A DNA stretch of 64,000 nt from an uncultured Mordavella sp. (GCA_902406105.1 CABPCP010000001.1:1-64000), one strand, 5' to 3'; counted from the first letter of the stretch, positions 17,770-27,187 are shown. Notes: a model not told the origin generated them from the sequence alone. Translations and numbers: made by a program.

Positions 17770-18282
17770 TTAATCATCTATTCCAAAGGTGTATTCCAGC
17801 TTATCTTCCGCGGTATCCAACTGGTCTTCCAAGGTTTCTAAAGAGTGTTCCTGAGAGCGGTATTCCTCCAGGGAGAGAGTTCCCTGTCTGTACTGTGCCT
17901 CGATGGTATCGTCAAAGAGATCCAGTCGGTTTTCCACACTTTTTAATTCATCTTTTAATGTAAAGAATTGATCTTGGTTTTCCTGATCAGATCCGGAAGC
18001 CTGCGCGCTGTCTGCTTTTGTGACCACATCGTTTACCGCGCTTTCTAAGGTTTCTAACGTGTCATCGGAAGTCTGATCAGAAGTCTGGCCGGAAGAAGAG
18101 GCAGAGTCATCAGAAGAGGCGCTCTGACTGTTATTCTTCTCCAGGTTGGTGATTTCTTGTTCCAGCTGCTCTACCTTGGATTCCAGTTCCTGGGTCTCTG
18201 AATCATCATCGATTCCGCAGCCTGCCAGGGTAAAAGAGAATACCAAAACAGTTAATAATCCTAATAATCTTAATTTCTTCAT
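17770..18282 (-). CDS. Small coiled-coil lipoprotein
   Basis: This 170-residue protein has a lipoprotein signal peptide with lipobox LAGC at about residues 19-22, so it should be anchored on the outer face of the membrane. A short coiled coil (ELESKVEQLEQEITNLEK), a Ser/Gln/Asp-rich linker and a second helical, acidic region follow. No enzyme domain is recognisable. The start at 18282 follows GGAGG; the 20 upstream in-frame codons are not needed. It is convergent with the HyuA operon. Confidence 0.75.
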   Translation of the reverse strand: MKKLRLLGLLTVLVFSFTLAGCGIDDDSETQELESKVEQLEQEITNLEKNNSQSASSDDSASSSGQTSDQTSDDTLETLESAVNDVVTKADSAQASGSDQENQDQFFTLKDELKSVENRLDLFDDTIEAQYRQGTLSLEEYRSQEHSLETLEDQLDTAEDKLEYTFGIDD

Positions 18283-18347
18283 ATTTTTTCCTCCATTCAC
18301 TTTATATGGTAAGTATTTGTTGATTATGAAACTATCATACAAGAAGA

Positions 18348-18396
18348 AAATTAAAAGAAAATTAAAACGCCATATTTCTGTACAGAAAATATGGCG
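18348..18396 (-). terminator. Terminator of the small Cro/CI regulator gene
   Basis: On the minus strand CGCCATATTT (18396-18387) pairs with AAATATGGCG (18377-18368), followed by TTTTAATTTTC. Confidence 0.8.
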
Positions 18397-18402
18397 CCTG
18401 AT

Positions 18403-18630
18403 TTAATCTGTTTTTTCTGGCGGAATGAATTCAAGGAGATCTCCGATCTCACAGTCTAATACCGTGCAAAGCCGGCTCAGGACATCTATATCTAACCGGG
18501 TGATCTGATTTTTGCAATAATTGTTGATTTGGGTTCGCTGCATCTGAGCTCTGTGGCTCAGCATATTCTTGCTCAAACCGGACGTTTTGAGAAATTCATC
18601 CAGTTTGATGCGGATCGTTCCATATTCCAT
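18403..18630 (-). CDS. Small Cro/CI-type (XRE) helix-turn-helix protein
   Basis: This 75-residue protein consists almost entirely of one Cro/CI helix-turn-helix (TSGLSKNMLSHRAQMQRTQI, then CEIGDLLEF). Such minimal regulators usually act as dimers on nearby promoters. The start at 18630 follows AGGAGG, and the upstream in-frame ATG lacks a site. It is flanked by its own terminator and the lipoprotein gene 120 bp downstream on the same strand. Its targets are unknown. Confidence 0.82.
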   Translation of the reverse strand: MEYGTIRIKLDEFLKTSGLSKNMLSHRAQMQRTQINNYCKNQITRLDIDVLSRLCTVLDCEIGDLLEFIPPEKTD

Positions 18631-18827
18631 TTGCTGTCCTCCTGTTATGCGCATTAGATTAGTATGTACAGTATAGCTTTGATGGAAGAGTCTTATAAGG
18701 TGTAGGAAGTCTTGTTAGATTTCTCACACATGCTATATCGTAACATAAATGACTGTAAAATCAAAGGAGATAGGAAAATAATGCGGCACCATATTTTGGA
18801 TGCAATACTGCCGGTATGTATCCGAAC

Positions 18828-18866
18828 AAAAAAAGCGGAACTGCTGGATATGATTCCAGAGTTCCG
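18828..18866 (-). terminator. Terminator of tRNA-Ala
   Basis: On the minus strand CGGAACT with an inner CTGGA/TCCAG helix closes with AGTTCCG and is followed by CTTTTTTT. It lies 19 bases downstream of the tRNA. Confidence 0.85.
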
Positions 18867-18884
18867 AATAAAAAGCTTTGGGAA

Positions 18885-18957
18885 TGGAGCATACGGGACT
18901 TGAACCCGTGGCCTCCACACTGCCAGTGTGGCGCGCTCCCAACTGCGCTAATGCCCC
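18885..18957 (-). tRNA. tRNA-Ala (anticodon GGC)
   Basis: The minus strand folds as a standard cloverleaf of 73 nt: acceptor GGGGCAT/ATGCTCC with discriminator A, D arm GCGC/GCGC, anticodon stem CCACA/TGTGG with loop CTGGCAG (anticodon GGC, reading GCC/GCU alanine codons), and T arm ACGGG-TTCAAGT-CCCGT. The 3' CCA is not encoded, so it is added after transcription. TACAAT about 10-15 bases upstream is a probable -10 box. Confidence 0.95.
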
Positions 18958-19012
18958 ATGCAGAAAGTATTGTATCATATTTAGCCTTAAAATAAAAGTA
19001 TTAATTTATATT

Positions 19013-19040
19013 TTGAAAATTATCTTAAGAATGGTATAAT
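19013..19040 (+). promoter_or_regulatory. Promoter of the AIM24 gene
   Basis: TTGAAA (19013-19018), a 16-bp spacer and a perfect TATAAT (19035-19040) lie 80 bp before the start codon. Confidence 0.65.
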
Positions 19041-19122
19041 TTTGAAAAATTTCCGTAAAGAAACTTGAATATAGTTCTATATCAAGGTAGTATGAAAACA
19101 TCAAAATGAGGAGGTGTTTTAT

Positions 19123-19803
19123 ATGAGATATGAAATCAAAGGAGAGACTCTGCCGGTAGTGCTTTGTTACCTGGAAGATGGAGAAAAGATGATCAACGAA
19201 GGCGGAAGCATGTCCTGGATGTCCCCGAATATGAAGATGGAGACAAGCACCAATGGAGGAGTAGGGAAGGCGTTCGGCAGAATGTTTGCCGGGGAAAAAA
19301 TTTTCCAGAATATATATACATCTGAGGGTGGAAACGGAATGATCGCCTTTGCGTCCAGTTTCCCGGGATCGATCCGGGCTTTTCAGATCGGGCCAGGACA
19401 GGAGATGATCTTCCAAAAGAGCGCGTTCCTGGCGGGAGAGGCGGGAATAACGCTGTCAGTCTTCTTTAATAAGAAGTTTGGCGCCGGCCTTTTTGGCGGA
19501 GAAGGATTTATCATGCAGAAGGTCTCTGGACAGGGAACGGTTTTTGCGGAATTTGACGGCCATGTGATCGAATATGAACTTCAGCCGGGCCAGCAGATCG
19601 TGGTAGACACAGGCCATCTGGCCGCAATGACAAGTACCTGCAGCATGGAGATCAGAAGCGTGCCGGGTGTAAAGAATATGCTTTTTGGCGGAGAGGGTAT
19701 CTTCAATACGGTAATCACAGGGCCTGGAAGAGTTTGGCTCCAGACTATGCCGATCAGCAATGTGGCAGGAGTCCTGCGGCCATATCTGCCATCGGGAGCA
19801 TAG
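19123..19803 (+). CDS. AIM24 / TIGR00266 family protein
   Basis: This 226-residue protein is the bacterial AIM24-type beta-roll (MRYEIKGETLPVVLCYLEDG, then GEGFIMQKVSGQGTVFAEFD). Members are widespread, cytosolic and trimeric, without a firm function; the yeast namesake is mitochondrial. GAGGAGGTG lies 6 bases before the ATG at 19123, which excludes the GTG at 19114. It has its own promoter and is followed by a multi-hairpin repeat. Confidence 0.9.
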   Translation: MRYEIKGETLPVVLCYLEDGEKMINEGGSMSWMSPNMKMETSTNGGVGKAFGRMFAGEKIFQNIYTSEGGNGMIAFASSFPGSIRAFQIGPGQEMIFQKSAFLAGEAGITLSVFFNKKFGAGLFGGEGFIMQKVSGQGTVFAEFDGHVIEYELQPGQQIVVDTGHLAAMTSTCSMEIRSVPGVKNMLFGGEGIFNTVITGPGRVWLQTMPISNVAGVLRPYLPSGA

Positions 19804-19813
19804 ACAGAAGTTT

Positions 19814-20020
19814 TGCTTGTGACAAGTTACACCCGGACTGTCCCCACATGCGCACTCGTCGCGCATACGCGCTTCAGTTTCGCCCTGCGGGCTAAGACTG
19901 CTTATGTGGGGGCAGTTCCAGGGTACCCCCTGTTCCAGAATCAAGAGGACAGTTACGTACATGCAAGCATGACGTTTACTGTCCTCTTGATTCTGGGCCG
20001 GGTGTGACTTGTAACTTGCG
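19814..20020. repeat. 207-bp multi-hairpin palindromic element
   Basis: An outer inverted repeat (ACAAGTTACACCCGG at 19822-19836 with 19998-20012, one G-U pair) encloses two further hairpins. The first is ACTGTCCCCACAT (19837-19849) with 19904-19916, one G-U pair, with smaller internal stems. The second is a perfect 19-bp stem (19935-19953 with 19978-19996) around an inner CATG/CATG stem. It fills the whole gap between the AIM24 and ABC genes. It contains no plausible protein. It resembles a MITE- or REP-like mobile palindromic repeat or a large structured RNA; it may also end AIM24 transcription. Confidence 0.75.
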
Positions 20021-20108
20021 TTCACAGAATCACCACAAAAAAACCACATACTTTTCAAAAACTTCTCTTATACTGATACCATCTCTATGAGTGACAGGAG
20101 GAAGAGAA

Positions 20109-21113
20109 GTGATAGAAGTAAAGAATCTCACGAAACGCTACGGCTCTCATCTTGCCGTAGATGATCTAAGCTTTACTGTGGAAAAAGGTCAGATTTATGG
20201 ATTTCTCGGCCCCAATGGAGCCGGGAAATCTACGACCATGAATATCATGACCGGATATCTGGGAGCTACGAAAGGTACAGTCCTGATCAATGGGCATGAT
20301 ATTCTAAAGGAACCGCAGGAAGCACGAAAATGCATCGGCTATCTGCCGGAGCAGCCGCCGCTCTATATGGAAATGACCGTATCAGAGTATCTCAAATTTG
20401 CGGCTGAGTTAAAGAAAATCCCCAGATCAGAAAGAGAAACGCAGATTGATAAAGTTGTCCGTATGGCGAGGCTTCGGGACGTGATGGATCGGATGATCCA
20501 GAACCTGTCTAAAGGATTCCGTCAGAGAGTAGGGCTCGCTCAAGCTATTCTTGGGTTCCCGGAGATTATCATCCTGGATGAGCCTACGGTTGGATTGGAT
20601 CCCAAACAGATCATTGAAATCCGGGAACTGATCCGGAAATTGGCAAAAGAGCATACGGTGATCTTAAGCTCTCATATCCTGGCGGAAGTACGCGAGGTCT
20701 GCGACCATATCCTGATTATTTCAAATGGGAAATTGGCGGCCTGCGATACCCCGGAGAATCTGGAGAATCTGATGAGTGGAAGCGGCCGTGTGGAGATTGA
20801 GGCAAAAGGGTCTGTAAATGAGGTGAAAAAGATTATTGGGAAGATCCGGCAGGTGAAGCAGGCGGACTATCAGGAAAAGGATTCTGGAGTAACAGAAGCG
20901 CAGATCCATACGGACGGGAAGGAAGATATAAGGGAAGTGATTTTCATGGCTTTCTCGGAAGCAAAGCTGCCCCTTCTCACATTAAAAGAAAGTAAGTCTT
21001 CCCTGGAAGAAATCTTCCTGGAATTGACGCAGGGAAACAGCCGGGCTGTCAAGCGGATCCGGGAACTGGAGAGGAAAAAAGAGGAGGAGACAGAAAATGA
21101 AAGCAATTTATAA
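20109..21113 (+). CDS. Gld-type ABC transporter ATP-binding protein
   Basis: This 334-residue ATPase has Walker A GPNGAGKST, signature LSKGFRQRVGLAQA, Walker B IIILDEPTVGLDP and the switch histidine in LSSH. A C-terminal extension of about 100 residues is typical of DrrA/GldA-type ATPases. The GTG at 20109 follows AGGAGG by 7 bases. It overlaps the membrane subunit gene by 17 bp, so it is the motor of the downstream four-gene system. Substrate is unknown. Confidence 0.9.
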   Translation: MIEVKNLTKRYGSHLAVDDLSFTVEKGQIYGFLGPNGAGKSTTMNIMTGYLGATKGTVLINGHDILKEPQEARKCIGYLPEQPPLYMEMTVSEYLKFAAELKKIPRSERETQIDKVVRMARLRDVMDRMIQNLSKGFRQRVGLAQAILGFPEIIILDEPTVGLDPKQIIEIRELIRKLAKEHTVILSSHILAEVREVCDHILIISNGKLAACDTPENLENLMSGSGRVEIEAKGSVNEVKKIIGKIRQVKQADYQEKDSGVTEAQIHTDGKEDIREVIFMAFSEAKLPLLTLKESKSSLEEIFLELTQGNSRAVKRIRELERKKEEETENESNL

Positions 21114-21963
21114 AAGAGAATTACAGTCCTACTTCCATACGATGATCGGCTGTGTGTTCATCGCGTTTATGGTGGCGTTTACCGGAGTCTATTTTATGGC
21201 GTACAACCTGAATTATGGATATCCTTACTTTTCTTATGTGATATCGGCGGTCCTCTTCGTTTTTATGATAGCGATCCCGGTCCTGACTATGAAAAGTTTC
21301 GCGGAGGACAGAAAGAGCAAGGCGGATCAGCTTCTTCTGACAGCGCCTGTCAGTCTGGTTAAGATCGTTTTGGGGAAATATCTTGCGATGGTCACGATCT
21401 TGGCCGTCCCCTGCGTGATCTTTTTGATTTTCCCCCTGATCATCGCGGCCCAGGGAACCGCTTATATCCTGGTAGATTACCTGGCGATCCTGTTGTTTTT
21501 CCTGCTGGGATGTGTGTATATCGCCATTGGCATGTTTGTTTCTTCTTTGACAGAGAGCCAGATCATCGCGGCTATTGGAACGTTTGGCGCTTTAATGCTG
21601 ATCTATCTGTGGAGCGGGATACTGGATTTCCTGCCTTCCTCAGCGGGGGCCAATATGGCGGGGTTTTTGGTACTGCTGACCCTGGCTGTTCTCGCAATCT
21701 GGCAGATGACGAAGAATTGGCTGATCGCCGCGGTACTGGAGATGGGGGCGGCGGCGGGCTGTATCGGGGTGTATGCGGTAAAGCCCGATCTTTTGGAGAA
21801 CGGCCTGGCCTCGATTCTGGAGAAATTCGTGTTGACAGACGTTTTTACCGATATTTCCTCCAACAACATTTTTGACACAACGAGCATCATCTTGTATCTG
21901 TCTCTGATCACAGTGTTCGTCTTCCTGACGGTCCAGATGATCCAGAAGAGACGGTGGAGTTAG
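21097..21963 (+). CDS. ABC-2 / GldF-type permease
   Basis: This 288-residue protein has six membrane segments and the GldF-type segment MKSFAEDRKSKADQLLLTAP at about residues 65-84. In gliding bacteria GldF works with GldA and GldG, but Firmicutes carry the same trio without gliding. AGGAGGAG precedes the start inside the ATPase gene, and its stop is 11 bp before the next start. Confidence 0.88.
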   Translation: MKAIYKRELQSYFHTMIGCVFIAFMVAFTGVYFMAYNLNYGYPYFSYVISAVLFVFMIAIPVLTMKSFAEDRKSKADQLLLTAPVSLVKIVLGKYLAMVTILAVPCVIFLIFPLIIAAQGTAYILVDYLAILLFFLLGCVYIAIGMFVSSLTESQIIAAIGTFGALMLIYLWSGILDFLPSSAGANMAGFLVLLTLAVLAIWQMTKNWLIAAVLEMGAAAGCIGVYAVKPDLLENGLASILEKFVLTDVFTDISSNNIFDTTSIILYLSLITVFVFLTVQMIQKRRWS

Positions 21964-21974
21964 GAGGGAAGACC

Positions 21975-23450
21975 ATGTTAGAGAAGATCAAAGGGATGTT
22001 CCAGAATACAACGTTCAGGAACGGAAGCTACAGCGTGGGGATGACGGCTCTCGTCATTGCGGTCGTAGTGGTGGTCAATCTGATCGCCGGACAGCTTCCA
22101 GAAAGTGTGAGAAGTATTGATATCAGCGACAACCGGATCTATGAGATCTCTGATACCAGCAGAGAAATGCTGAAAAAGCTGGATCAGAAAGTAACGTTCC
22201 AGGTATTTGCGGAACGGAATAATACAGACGACCGGATTAAAACTTTTTTGAATAAATACACCTCTTTGTCGGATCAGATCGAGGTGGAATGGATCGATCC
22301 TGTCCTGCACCCCTCTGAATTGACGGAAAATAATGTGTCCGAGGATACGATCCTGATTTCCTGTGAAGACACGGAAAAGAGTACAGCAGTTACCTTCGAT
22401 GAGATTCTGGTGCCGGACGAGTACGCCTATTATTACGGAGACAGCTCTTCCGCTGCGGAATTTGACGGGGAAGGGCAGTTTACCAGCGCGGTCAACTATG
22501 TGACCAGCGACGCGCAGAAGAAGATTTATTATACCACGGGGCATGGAGAAAATACATTTTCTTCATCCGTGTCAGAGCTGCTTGAAAAAAATAATATGAC
22601 TTCAGAAGAGCTGAATCTGCTGATGACAGGCGAGATTCCAGAAGACTGTGATCTGCTGTTTTTATATTCTCCGGCGACAGATATTACAGAGGAGGAGCAG
22701 ACAGCGATTCTGGATTATATGTCCCAGGGCGGAAAGGTTTATGTGATGCTGGGAGAAACAGAGGATACAACTCCTAATCTGGACAGTATCTTAGAAGAAT
22801 ATGGGATTTCCAGAACAGAAGGATATATTGCGGATATGCAGCGAAATTACCAGGGCAATTACTACTATATCTTTCCGGAGATCACAGGGGGCGAGGAGAT
22901 TACAGAAGGTCTGACTTCCGATATGGTGCTTCTGGTGAATGCCCACGGGTTCCAGATCGGCGATCCGGCAAGAGATACGATCACAGTGCAGGGATTTATG
23001 GATACATCATCGGATGCTTACGCGGTGACAGAAGAAACTCAGGAACAAGGGGAATTTACACTTGGAGCGGTAGCGACAGAGAGCGTCACGACAGAATCCG
23101 ACAGTGAAGATTCAGAAGAGGAGAGTGAGGAAAATACAGAAGAGGCTGAGGAAGAAGATTCCGAGGAGGAAGGCGCGGAATCCCGGCTGACCGTAGTGAC
23201 GGCAGACAGCCTGATTGATTCCCAGGTGACGGATTCTTTTACCACGCTGGACAATCTGGACCTTTTCATCAATACGATATCTGCTAATTTTGATGACGTG
23301 GAAAATGTTGCTATCGAAGCAAAAAGTCTGTCTGTTACCTATAATACCATGCAGCACGCAGGGGTGATCAGCCTTTTGATCATCTTTGGAATCCCGGCAG
23401 TCATCCTTATTTCCGGATTCATATGCTGGTGGAGGAGAAGAAAAGCATAG
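21975..23450 (+). CDS. GldG-like ABC transporter auxiliary protein
   Basis: This 491-residue protein has an N-terminal membrane helix (about 24-43), a large extracytoplasmic GldG-like domain related to the ABC_transp_aux family (about 50-330), a strikingly acidic Glu/Ser linker (about 374-404) and a C-terminal membrane helix (about 465-485). It probably binds cargo or regulates the permease at the cell surface. The ATG at 21975 follows AGGAGGG and removes a 7-codon overlap with the permease gene. Confidence 0.85.
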   Translation: MLEKIKGMFQNTTFRNGSYSVGMTALVIAVVVVVNLIAGQLPESVRSIDISDNRIYEISDTSREMLKKLDQKVTFQVFAERNNTDDRIKTFLNKYTSLSDQIEVEWIDPVLHPSELTENNVSEDTILISCEDTEKSTAVTFDEILVPDEYAYYYGDSSSAAEFDGEGQFTSAVNYVTSDAQKKIYYTTGHGENTFSSSVSELLEKNNMTSEELNLLMTGEIPEDCDLLFLYSPATDITEEEQTAILDYMSQGGKVYVMLGETEDTTPNLDSILEEYGISRTEGYIADMQRNYQGNYYYIFPEITGGEEITEGLTSDMVLLVNAHGFQIGDPARDTITVQGFMDTSSDAYAVTEETQEQGEFTLGAVATESVTTESDSEDSEEESEENTEEAEEEDSEEEGAESRLTVVTADSLIDSQVTDSFTTLDNLDLFINTISANFDDVENVAIEAKSLSVTYNTMQHAGVISLLIIFGIPAVILISGFICWWRRRKA

Positions 23451-23460
23451 GAGGTGGAGC

Positions 23461-24378
23461 ATGAAGTCAAAAAAAGGAATGTTGATCCTTGGAATTGTCC
23501 TCGTGGTATTACTGGGAATCTATGGAGGACTCAGATACTGGGGGAACAAAAGCCAAGAAGCGGAAGCGCAAAAAGAAGAGGCGGAGACAGTCCACGTGGT
23601 CCAGACCGAGGATCTGTCCGGATTTTCCTATACAGATGGAACAGATGCCATGAGTTTCGCGAAAGAAGAGGACACCTGGTACTACGAGGCGGACCGGGAG
23701 ATCCCTATGGTCCAGGATACGGTGCGGACAATGGCGGACGCCCTTCAGGACGTGACGGCGGTAAGGGAACTGCAGGAGCCGGACGCTCTTGAGGACTATG
23801 GGCTGGATGCGCCTTCCTATACGATCGAATACACAGAAGAGGATGGGGAGACAGGAACACTCTACATCGGCGATATGACAGGGGAAAATTATTATGCCAT
23901 GCCGGAAGGGAGTGAGAATGTCTATACGATTGACAGTACCCTGGTCTCCGCTCTATTATTTGACCTGGCGGATCTGGCGCAGACAGACACCGTCCCGTCT
24001 ATCAGCAGCGGAAACCTGGTAAGCGTTGCCGTCACAGAGAATGGACAGAGCCAGACCTTTGAAGAAGAGGATGACCTGGCGGAACTGGCGGGAGGATTTG
24101 GAGTGCTTTCGCTGACGGAATGCGCGGATTATCATGTGACAGACGAGACACTTTCAAAGTATGGATTGGAAGAAGAAAACCGGATGACGGTACAAGCGGT
24201 ATATACAGACACGGATACAGAAGAAGAGGAGACATTTACCGTCTATGTTGGAGACGAAGATGAAGACGGAGAGAATCGGTATCTAATGGTAGACGGGTCT
24301 AAGATGGTATATAAGGTCAGTACAGATGTGATCGGGAATATGACGACTGTCAGCGAAGGAGATGAAGCGGAAGAATAA
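23461..24378 (+). CDS. DUF4340 membrane-anchored protein
   Basis: This 305-residue protein has one N-terminal membrane helix (about 7-25) and an acidic extracytoplasmic part with two DUF4340 repeats, including LEDYGLDAPSYTIEY and LSKYGLEEENRMTVQ. DUF4340 proteins routinely follow GldG-like genes, so it is the fourth component of this transporter. GGAGGTGG lies 4-5 bases before the ATG at 23461. The function of the domain is not known. Confidence 0.85.
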   Translation: MKSKKGMLILGIVLVVLLGIYGGLRYWGNKSQEAEAQKEEAETVHVVQTEDLSGFSYTDGTDAMSFAKEEDTWYYEADREIPMVQDTVRTMADALQDVTAVRELQEPDALEDYGLDAPSYTIEYTEEDGETGTLYIGDMTGENYYAMPEGSENVYTIDSTLVSALLFDLADLAQTDTVPSISSGNLVSVAVTENGQSQTFEEEDDLAELAGGFGVLSLTECADYHVTDETLSKYGLEEENRMTVQAVYTDTDTEEEETFTVYVGDEDEDGENRYLMVDGSKMVYKVSTDVIGNMTTVSEGDEAEE

Positions 24379-24385
24379 AGAAAAC

Positions 24386-24414
24386 TTGGATAACGGGCGT
24401 CCTTCCTGTATAAT
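24386..24414 (+). promoter_or_regulatory. Promoter of the ClC gene
   Basis: TTGGAT (24386-24391), 17 bp, perfect TATAAT (24409-24414), about 50 bp before the start codon. Confidence 0.75.
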
Positions 24415-24464
24415 AGAACGAGAAAACATCTGATCGGCACGGTGTTTTATGGGAGGGACAGAAC

Positions 24465-26027
24465 GTGAAGAAGAATATTTCGGGAATACTTGGGCGGGCG
24501 GAACGCTTCCCAGTCATTTTGATCGGAGAAGGCCTTCTGGTAGGCGGAATCGGCGGTTTTGTGGTGGTCTTATACCGAATGACTCTGGATTACGCCGGAA
24601 AATGGCTGGATCAGATTCTGGTGTTCGTTAGGGAAGATCCTCTCAAGATCGCGGGATGGTTTGTAATTCTTGCTTTTCTGGCTTGGATCACAGCCAGACT
24701 GGTAGCTTGGGAACCGTTGATATCAGGAAGCGGGATTCCGCAGCTTGAAGGAGAGATGGCCGGAAAGCTGGATCAGAAGTGGTATCGGGTTCTGCCCGCC
24801 AAGTTTCTGGGAGGATTCTTATGTATTTTGGGAGGACTCGCCCTGGGAAGGGAGGGTCCTTCGATACAGCTTGGGGCAATGGCGGGAAAGGGAGTTTCGA
24901 AAGGATTTGACCGGGGAAAGACGGAAGAGAAGTTTCTGTTGACTTGTGGAGCCAGCGCGGGTCTTTCCGCGGCCTTTCACGCGCCGCTGGCCGGAGTTAT
25001 GTTTTCGCTGGAAGAGGTCCACAAGAATTTTTCGGTATCTGCCCTGCTGTCTGTAATGACCGCCTCACTGACGGCGGATTTTTTGGCGACCGCGGTCCTG
25101 GGGACGGATTCTGTCTTTCAGTTTTCCATCGTTCAGGAACTTCCGGTGTCCGCTTATGGGATGATCGTGGGACTTGGAGTGATCCTGGGCGCGCTTGGGG
25201 CATTCTATAACTGGTTTACTTTAAAGATCCAGTCCCTGTATGATAAAGCTGATTTTCTGAATGTTGCGGGAAAGATTTTGATTCCGTTTTTGTGCGCGGG
25301 TGTCCTGGGATTTACTGTGCCGGAGCTTCTGGGAAGCGGGCATGACCTGATCGAAAATCTGACCAGCACGAATATGCTTTTAGAGACGGCGATTTTCCTT
25401 TTGGCAGGAAGATTTGTGTTTTCCGCGGTGAGTTTTGGCTCCGGAGCGCCGGGCGGGATTTTCTTCCCTTTATTAGTATTGGGCGGATATATTGGCGGGA
25501 TCTTTGCTATGGCAGGCGTAAGATTATGGGGATTAGATCCGCTGTTTATCAATAATTTTGTGCTTCTTTCAATGGCGGGATATTTTGCCGCCGTGGTGAG
25601 AGCTCCCTTGACGGGGATCATTTTGATCTTTGAAATGACAGGGACGCTGACCCAGATGCTGTCTCTGTCGGTAGTCTCTATTGTGGCTTATATTACCGCC
25701 ACACTCCTGAAGTCAAAGCCGATCTATGAAAGTCTTCTGGAGCGGCTTCTTCTGCGCGGGGGCCAAAAGCCGGATAAGGAGAATGGGGAAAAGATGCTGA
25801 TGCATTTTGCTGTCTGCCGGGGATCCAGGATTGAAGACCTGACGATCGGAGAGATCCCCTGGCCCGACAACTGCCTTTTGGTGGCGGTAGAACGAGGGAC
25901 AGAAGAGATCATTCCGAAAGGGAAGACCCGCCTTTTGGCCGGTGATGTGGTGGTGACCATGACCGATGAAAGAGACGGCGCTCTGATCCATGACCGGATG
26001 GAAGAACTGTGCCGGGAGATGTTTTAA
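24465..26027 (+). CDS. clcA: ClC-type chloride/proton transporter with RCK C-domain
   Basis: This 520-residue protein has the three chloride-binding motifs of ClC proteins: GSGIPQLE (about 87-94), GREGPSIQLG (about 126-135, with the gating glutamate) and GAPGGIFFPLL (about 325-335). The gating glutamate suggests an H+/Cl- exchanger rather than a channel. A cytoplasmic TrkA-C/RCK-like domain (about 440-520) follows the membrane part and may bind a regulator ligand. The GTG at 24465 follows GGGAGGG. It has its own promoter. Confidence 0.92.
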   Translation: MKKNISGILGRAERFPVILIGEGLLVGGIGGFVVVLYRMTLDYAGKWLDQILVFVREDPLKIAGWFVILAFLAWITARLVAWEPLISGSGIPQLEGEMAGKLDQKWYRVLPAKFLGGFLCILGGLALGREGPSIQLGAMAGKGVSKGFDRGKTEEKFLLTCGASAGLSAAFHAPLAGVMFSLEEVHKNFSVSALLSVMTASLTADFLATAVLGTDSVFQFSIVQELPVSAYGMIVGLGVILGALGAFYNWFTLKIQSLYDKADFLNVAGKILIPFLCAGVLGFTVPELLGSGHDLIENLTSTNMLLETAIFLLAGRFVFSAVSFGSGAPGGIFFPLLVLGGYIGGIFAMAGVRLWGLDPLFINNFVLLSMAGYFAAVVRAPLTGIILIFEMTGTLTQMLSLSVVSIVAYITATLLKSKPIYESLLERLLLRGGQKPDKENGEKMLMHFAVCRGSRIEDLTIGEIPWPDNCLLVAVERGTEEIIPKGKTRLLAGDVVVTMTDERDGALIHDRMEELCREMF

Positions 26028-26050
26028 TAAAGAAAGGAATCTGAAAGCTG

Positions 26051-26079
26051 TTGCGCTGTTCTGTGGATTGTAATAAGAT
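26051..26079 (+). promoter_or_regulatory. Promoter of the zinc-ribbon membrane protein
   Basis: TTGCGC (26051-26056), 17 bp, TAAGAT (26074-26079), 38 bp before the start codon. Confidence 0.45.
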
Positions 26080-26117
26080 AGAAGCAGGATATCTGCGAGG
26101 GATGAGGAGGGAAGCGC

Positions 26118-27167
26118 ATGTTTGGAAAGAGATGTACTCTGTGCGGCGGGAAGCTGGACAGCAACAACATTTGTATGGAATGTGGCCTGGATAATAACAA
26201 GTCTGAGCAAAATTATCAGATCAACCGGAGCGGCTGCGATGACCTTCCGCTGACCCATGTCCATAGGGAGACCGAGAAAGAGCAAAGACGGCGGTATCCG
26301 GAACCTCAGACAGAGGGGGCAGGAAGAAGGCAGAAGCATTCACAATATCAAGGTCAGACCTTCCAGAGACGAAGTTATCATTCCCAGGAGGATCTGATCA
26401 GGAAGCGAAAAAAGAAATATCTGTGGTGGGTCGTCATCCTGGTGATTGTTGTTGTGGTCAGCGGAGCTGTAAAGGCGTTATCGGATATTGAAAGCGAAAG
26501 CGGTCTTACAGATATGAGCTGGGATCCATACGAGTACGTGACGAGCCAGCTGTCTGACGAAGGCGAGAGCGTAGAGTACGATCTGCCCAGCGGAAGATAC
26601 ATGGTAGGCGTCCACATTCCTTCTGGGACGTACGCGGCGGAACCAAAGGACGAATTTGACGCGATCCAGGTGTGGGATGAAAAAAATAATATTTCCTTAT
26701 ATGAGTATGAAGGAAAAGAGGGAGAGGAAAGCTATCTGGACGACCTGCGGCTTTATCCGGGAGCTATTATTGAGATCAGTACAGAATCACCGATGAAGCT
26801 TACCTCTGATAATGCGCAGAGCACAGATATGGCAGGAATGGGAAATCCGCTGACAGAACCTGTGGAAGTGACAGACGGGCAGACGCTTGAGGCTGGTGTG
26901 GATTTTGAGGCCGGCACGTATGATATCACGGTCCTCACTGGAGAAGGCAGCGTGGAGATCGCGATAAAAGATGAGGCCGGAGAAGTGTATGCGGAAAAAT
27001 ATCTGGGCATGGGGTCGGAATATAGTGATGGTATGGAATATAAGAATTTTATCTTTCCGGAAGGAAGCACGGTCTTTTGTGAAGGGGAAGATATGGCGAT
27101 CAGGCTTACGCCAAGCGAGAAGATCATATCCGAGGATTATTTCCAAGACTGTATAGCCTTTTATTGA
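26118..27167 (+). CDS. Zinc-ribbon membrane protein with extracellular C-domain
   Basis: This 349-residue protein starts with a zinc ribbon (CTLCGGKLDSNNICMECG; cysteines at 6, 9, 19 and 22), then a basic/Gln-rich linker, one membrane helix (about 97-117) and an extracytoplasmic part. That part has two similar beta-rich blocks (LPSGRYMVGVHIPSGTYAAE and VDFEAGTYDITVLTGEGSVE), suggesting a duplicated domain. GAGGAGGG precedes the ATG. The function is unknown; the layout suggests a cell-envelope sensor or scaffold. Confidence 0.75.
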   Translation: MFGKRCTLCGGKLDSNNICMECGLDNNKSEQNYQINRSGCDDLPLTHVHRETEKEQRRRYPEPQTEGAGRRQKHSQYQGQTFQRRSYHSQEDLIRKRKKKYLWWVVILVIVVVVSGAVKALSDIESESGLTDMSWDPYEYVTSQLSDEGESVEYDLPSGRYMVGVHIPSGTYAAEPKDEFDAIQVWDEKNNISLYEYEGKEGEESYLDDLRLYPGAIIEISTESPMKLTSDNAQSTDMAGMGNPLTEPVEVTDGQTLEAGVDFEAGTYDITVLTGEGSVEIAIKDEAGEVYAEKYLGMGSEYSDGMEYKNFIFPEGSTVFCEGEDMAIRLTPSEKIISEDYFQDCIAFY

Positions 27168-27187
27168 TAAAAAGAGATAATTCCTAT

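Noticed and set aside
18781..18903. Small plus-strand protein starting at 18781
   Set aside because: It runs into the tRNA gene and its terminator hairpin in the opposite orientation, so the composition is non-coding.
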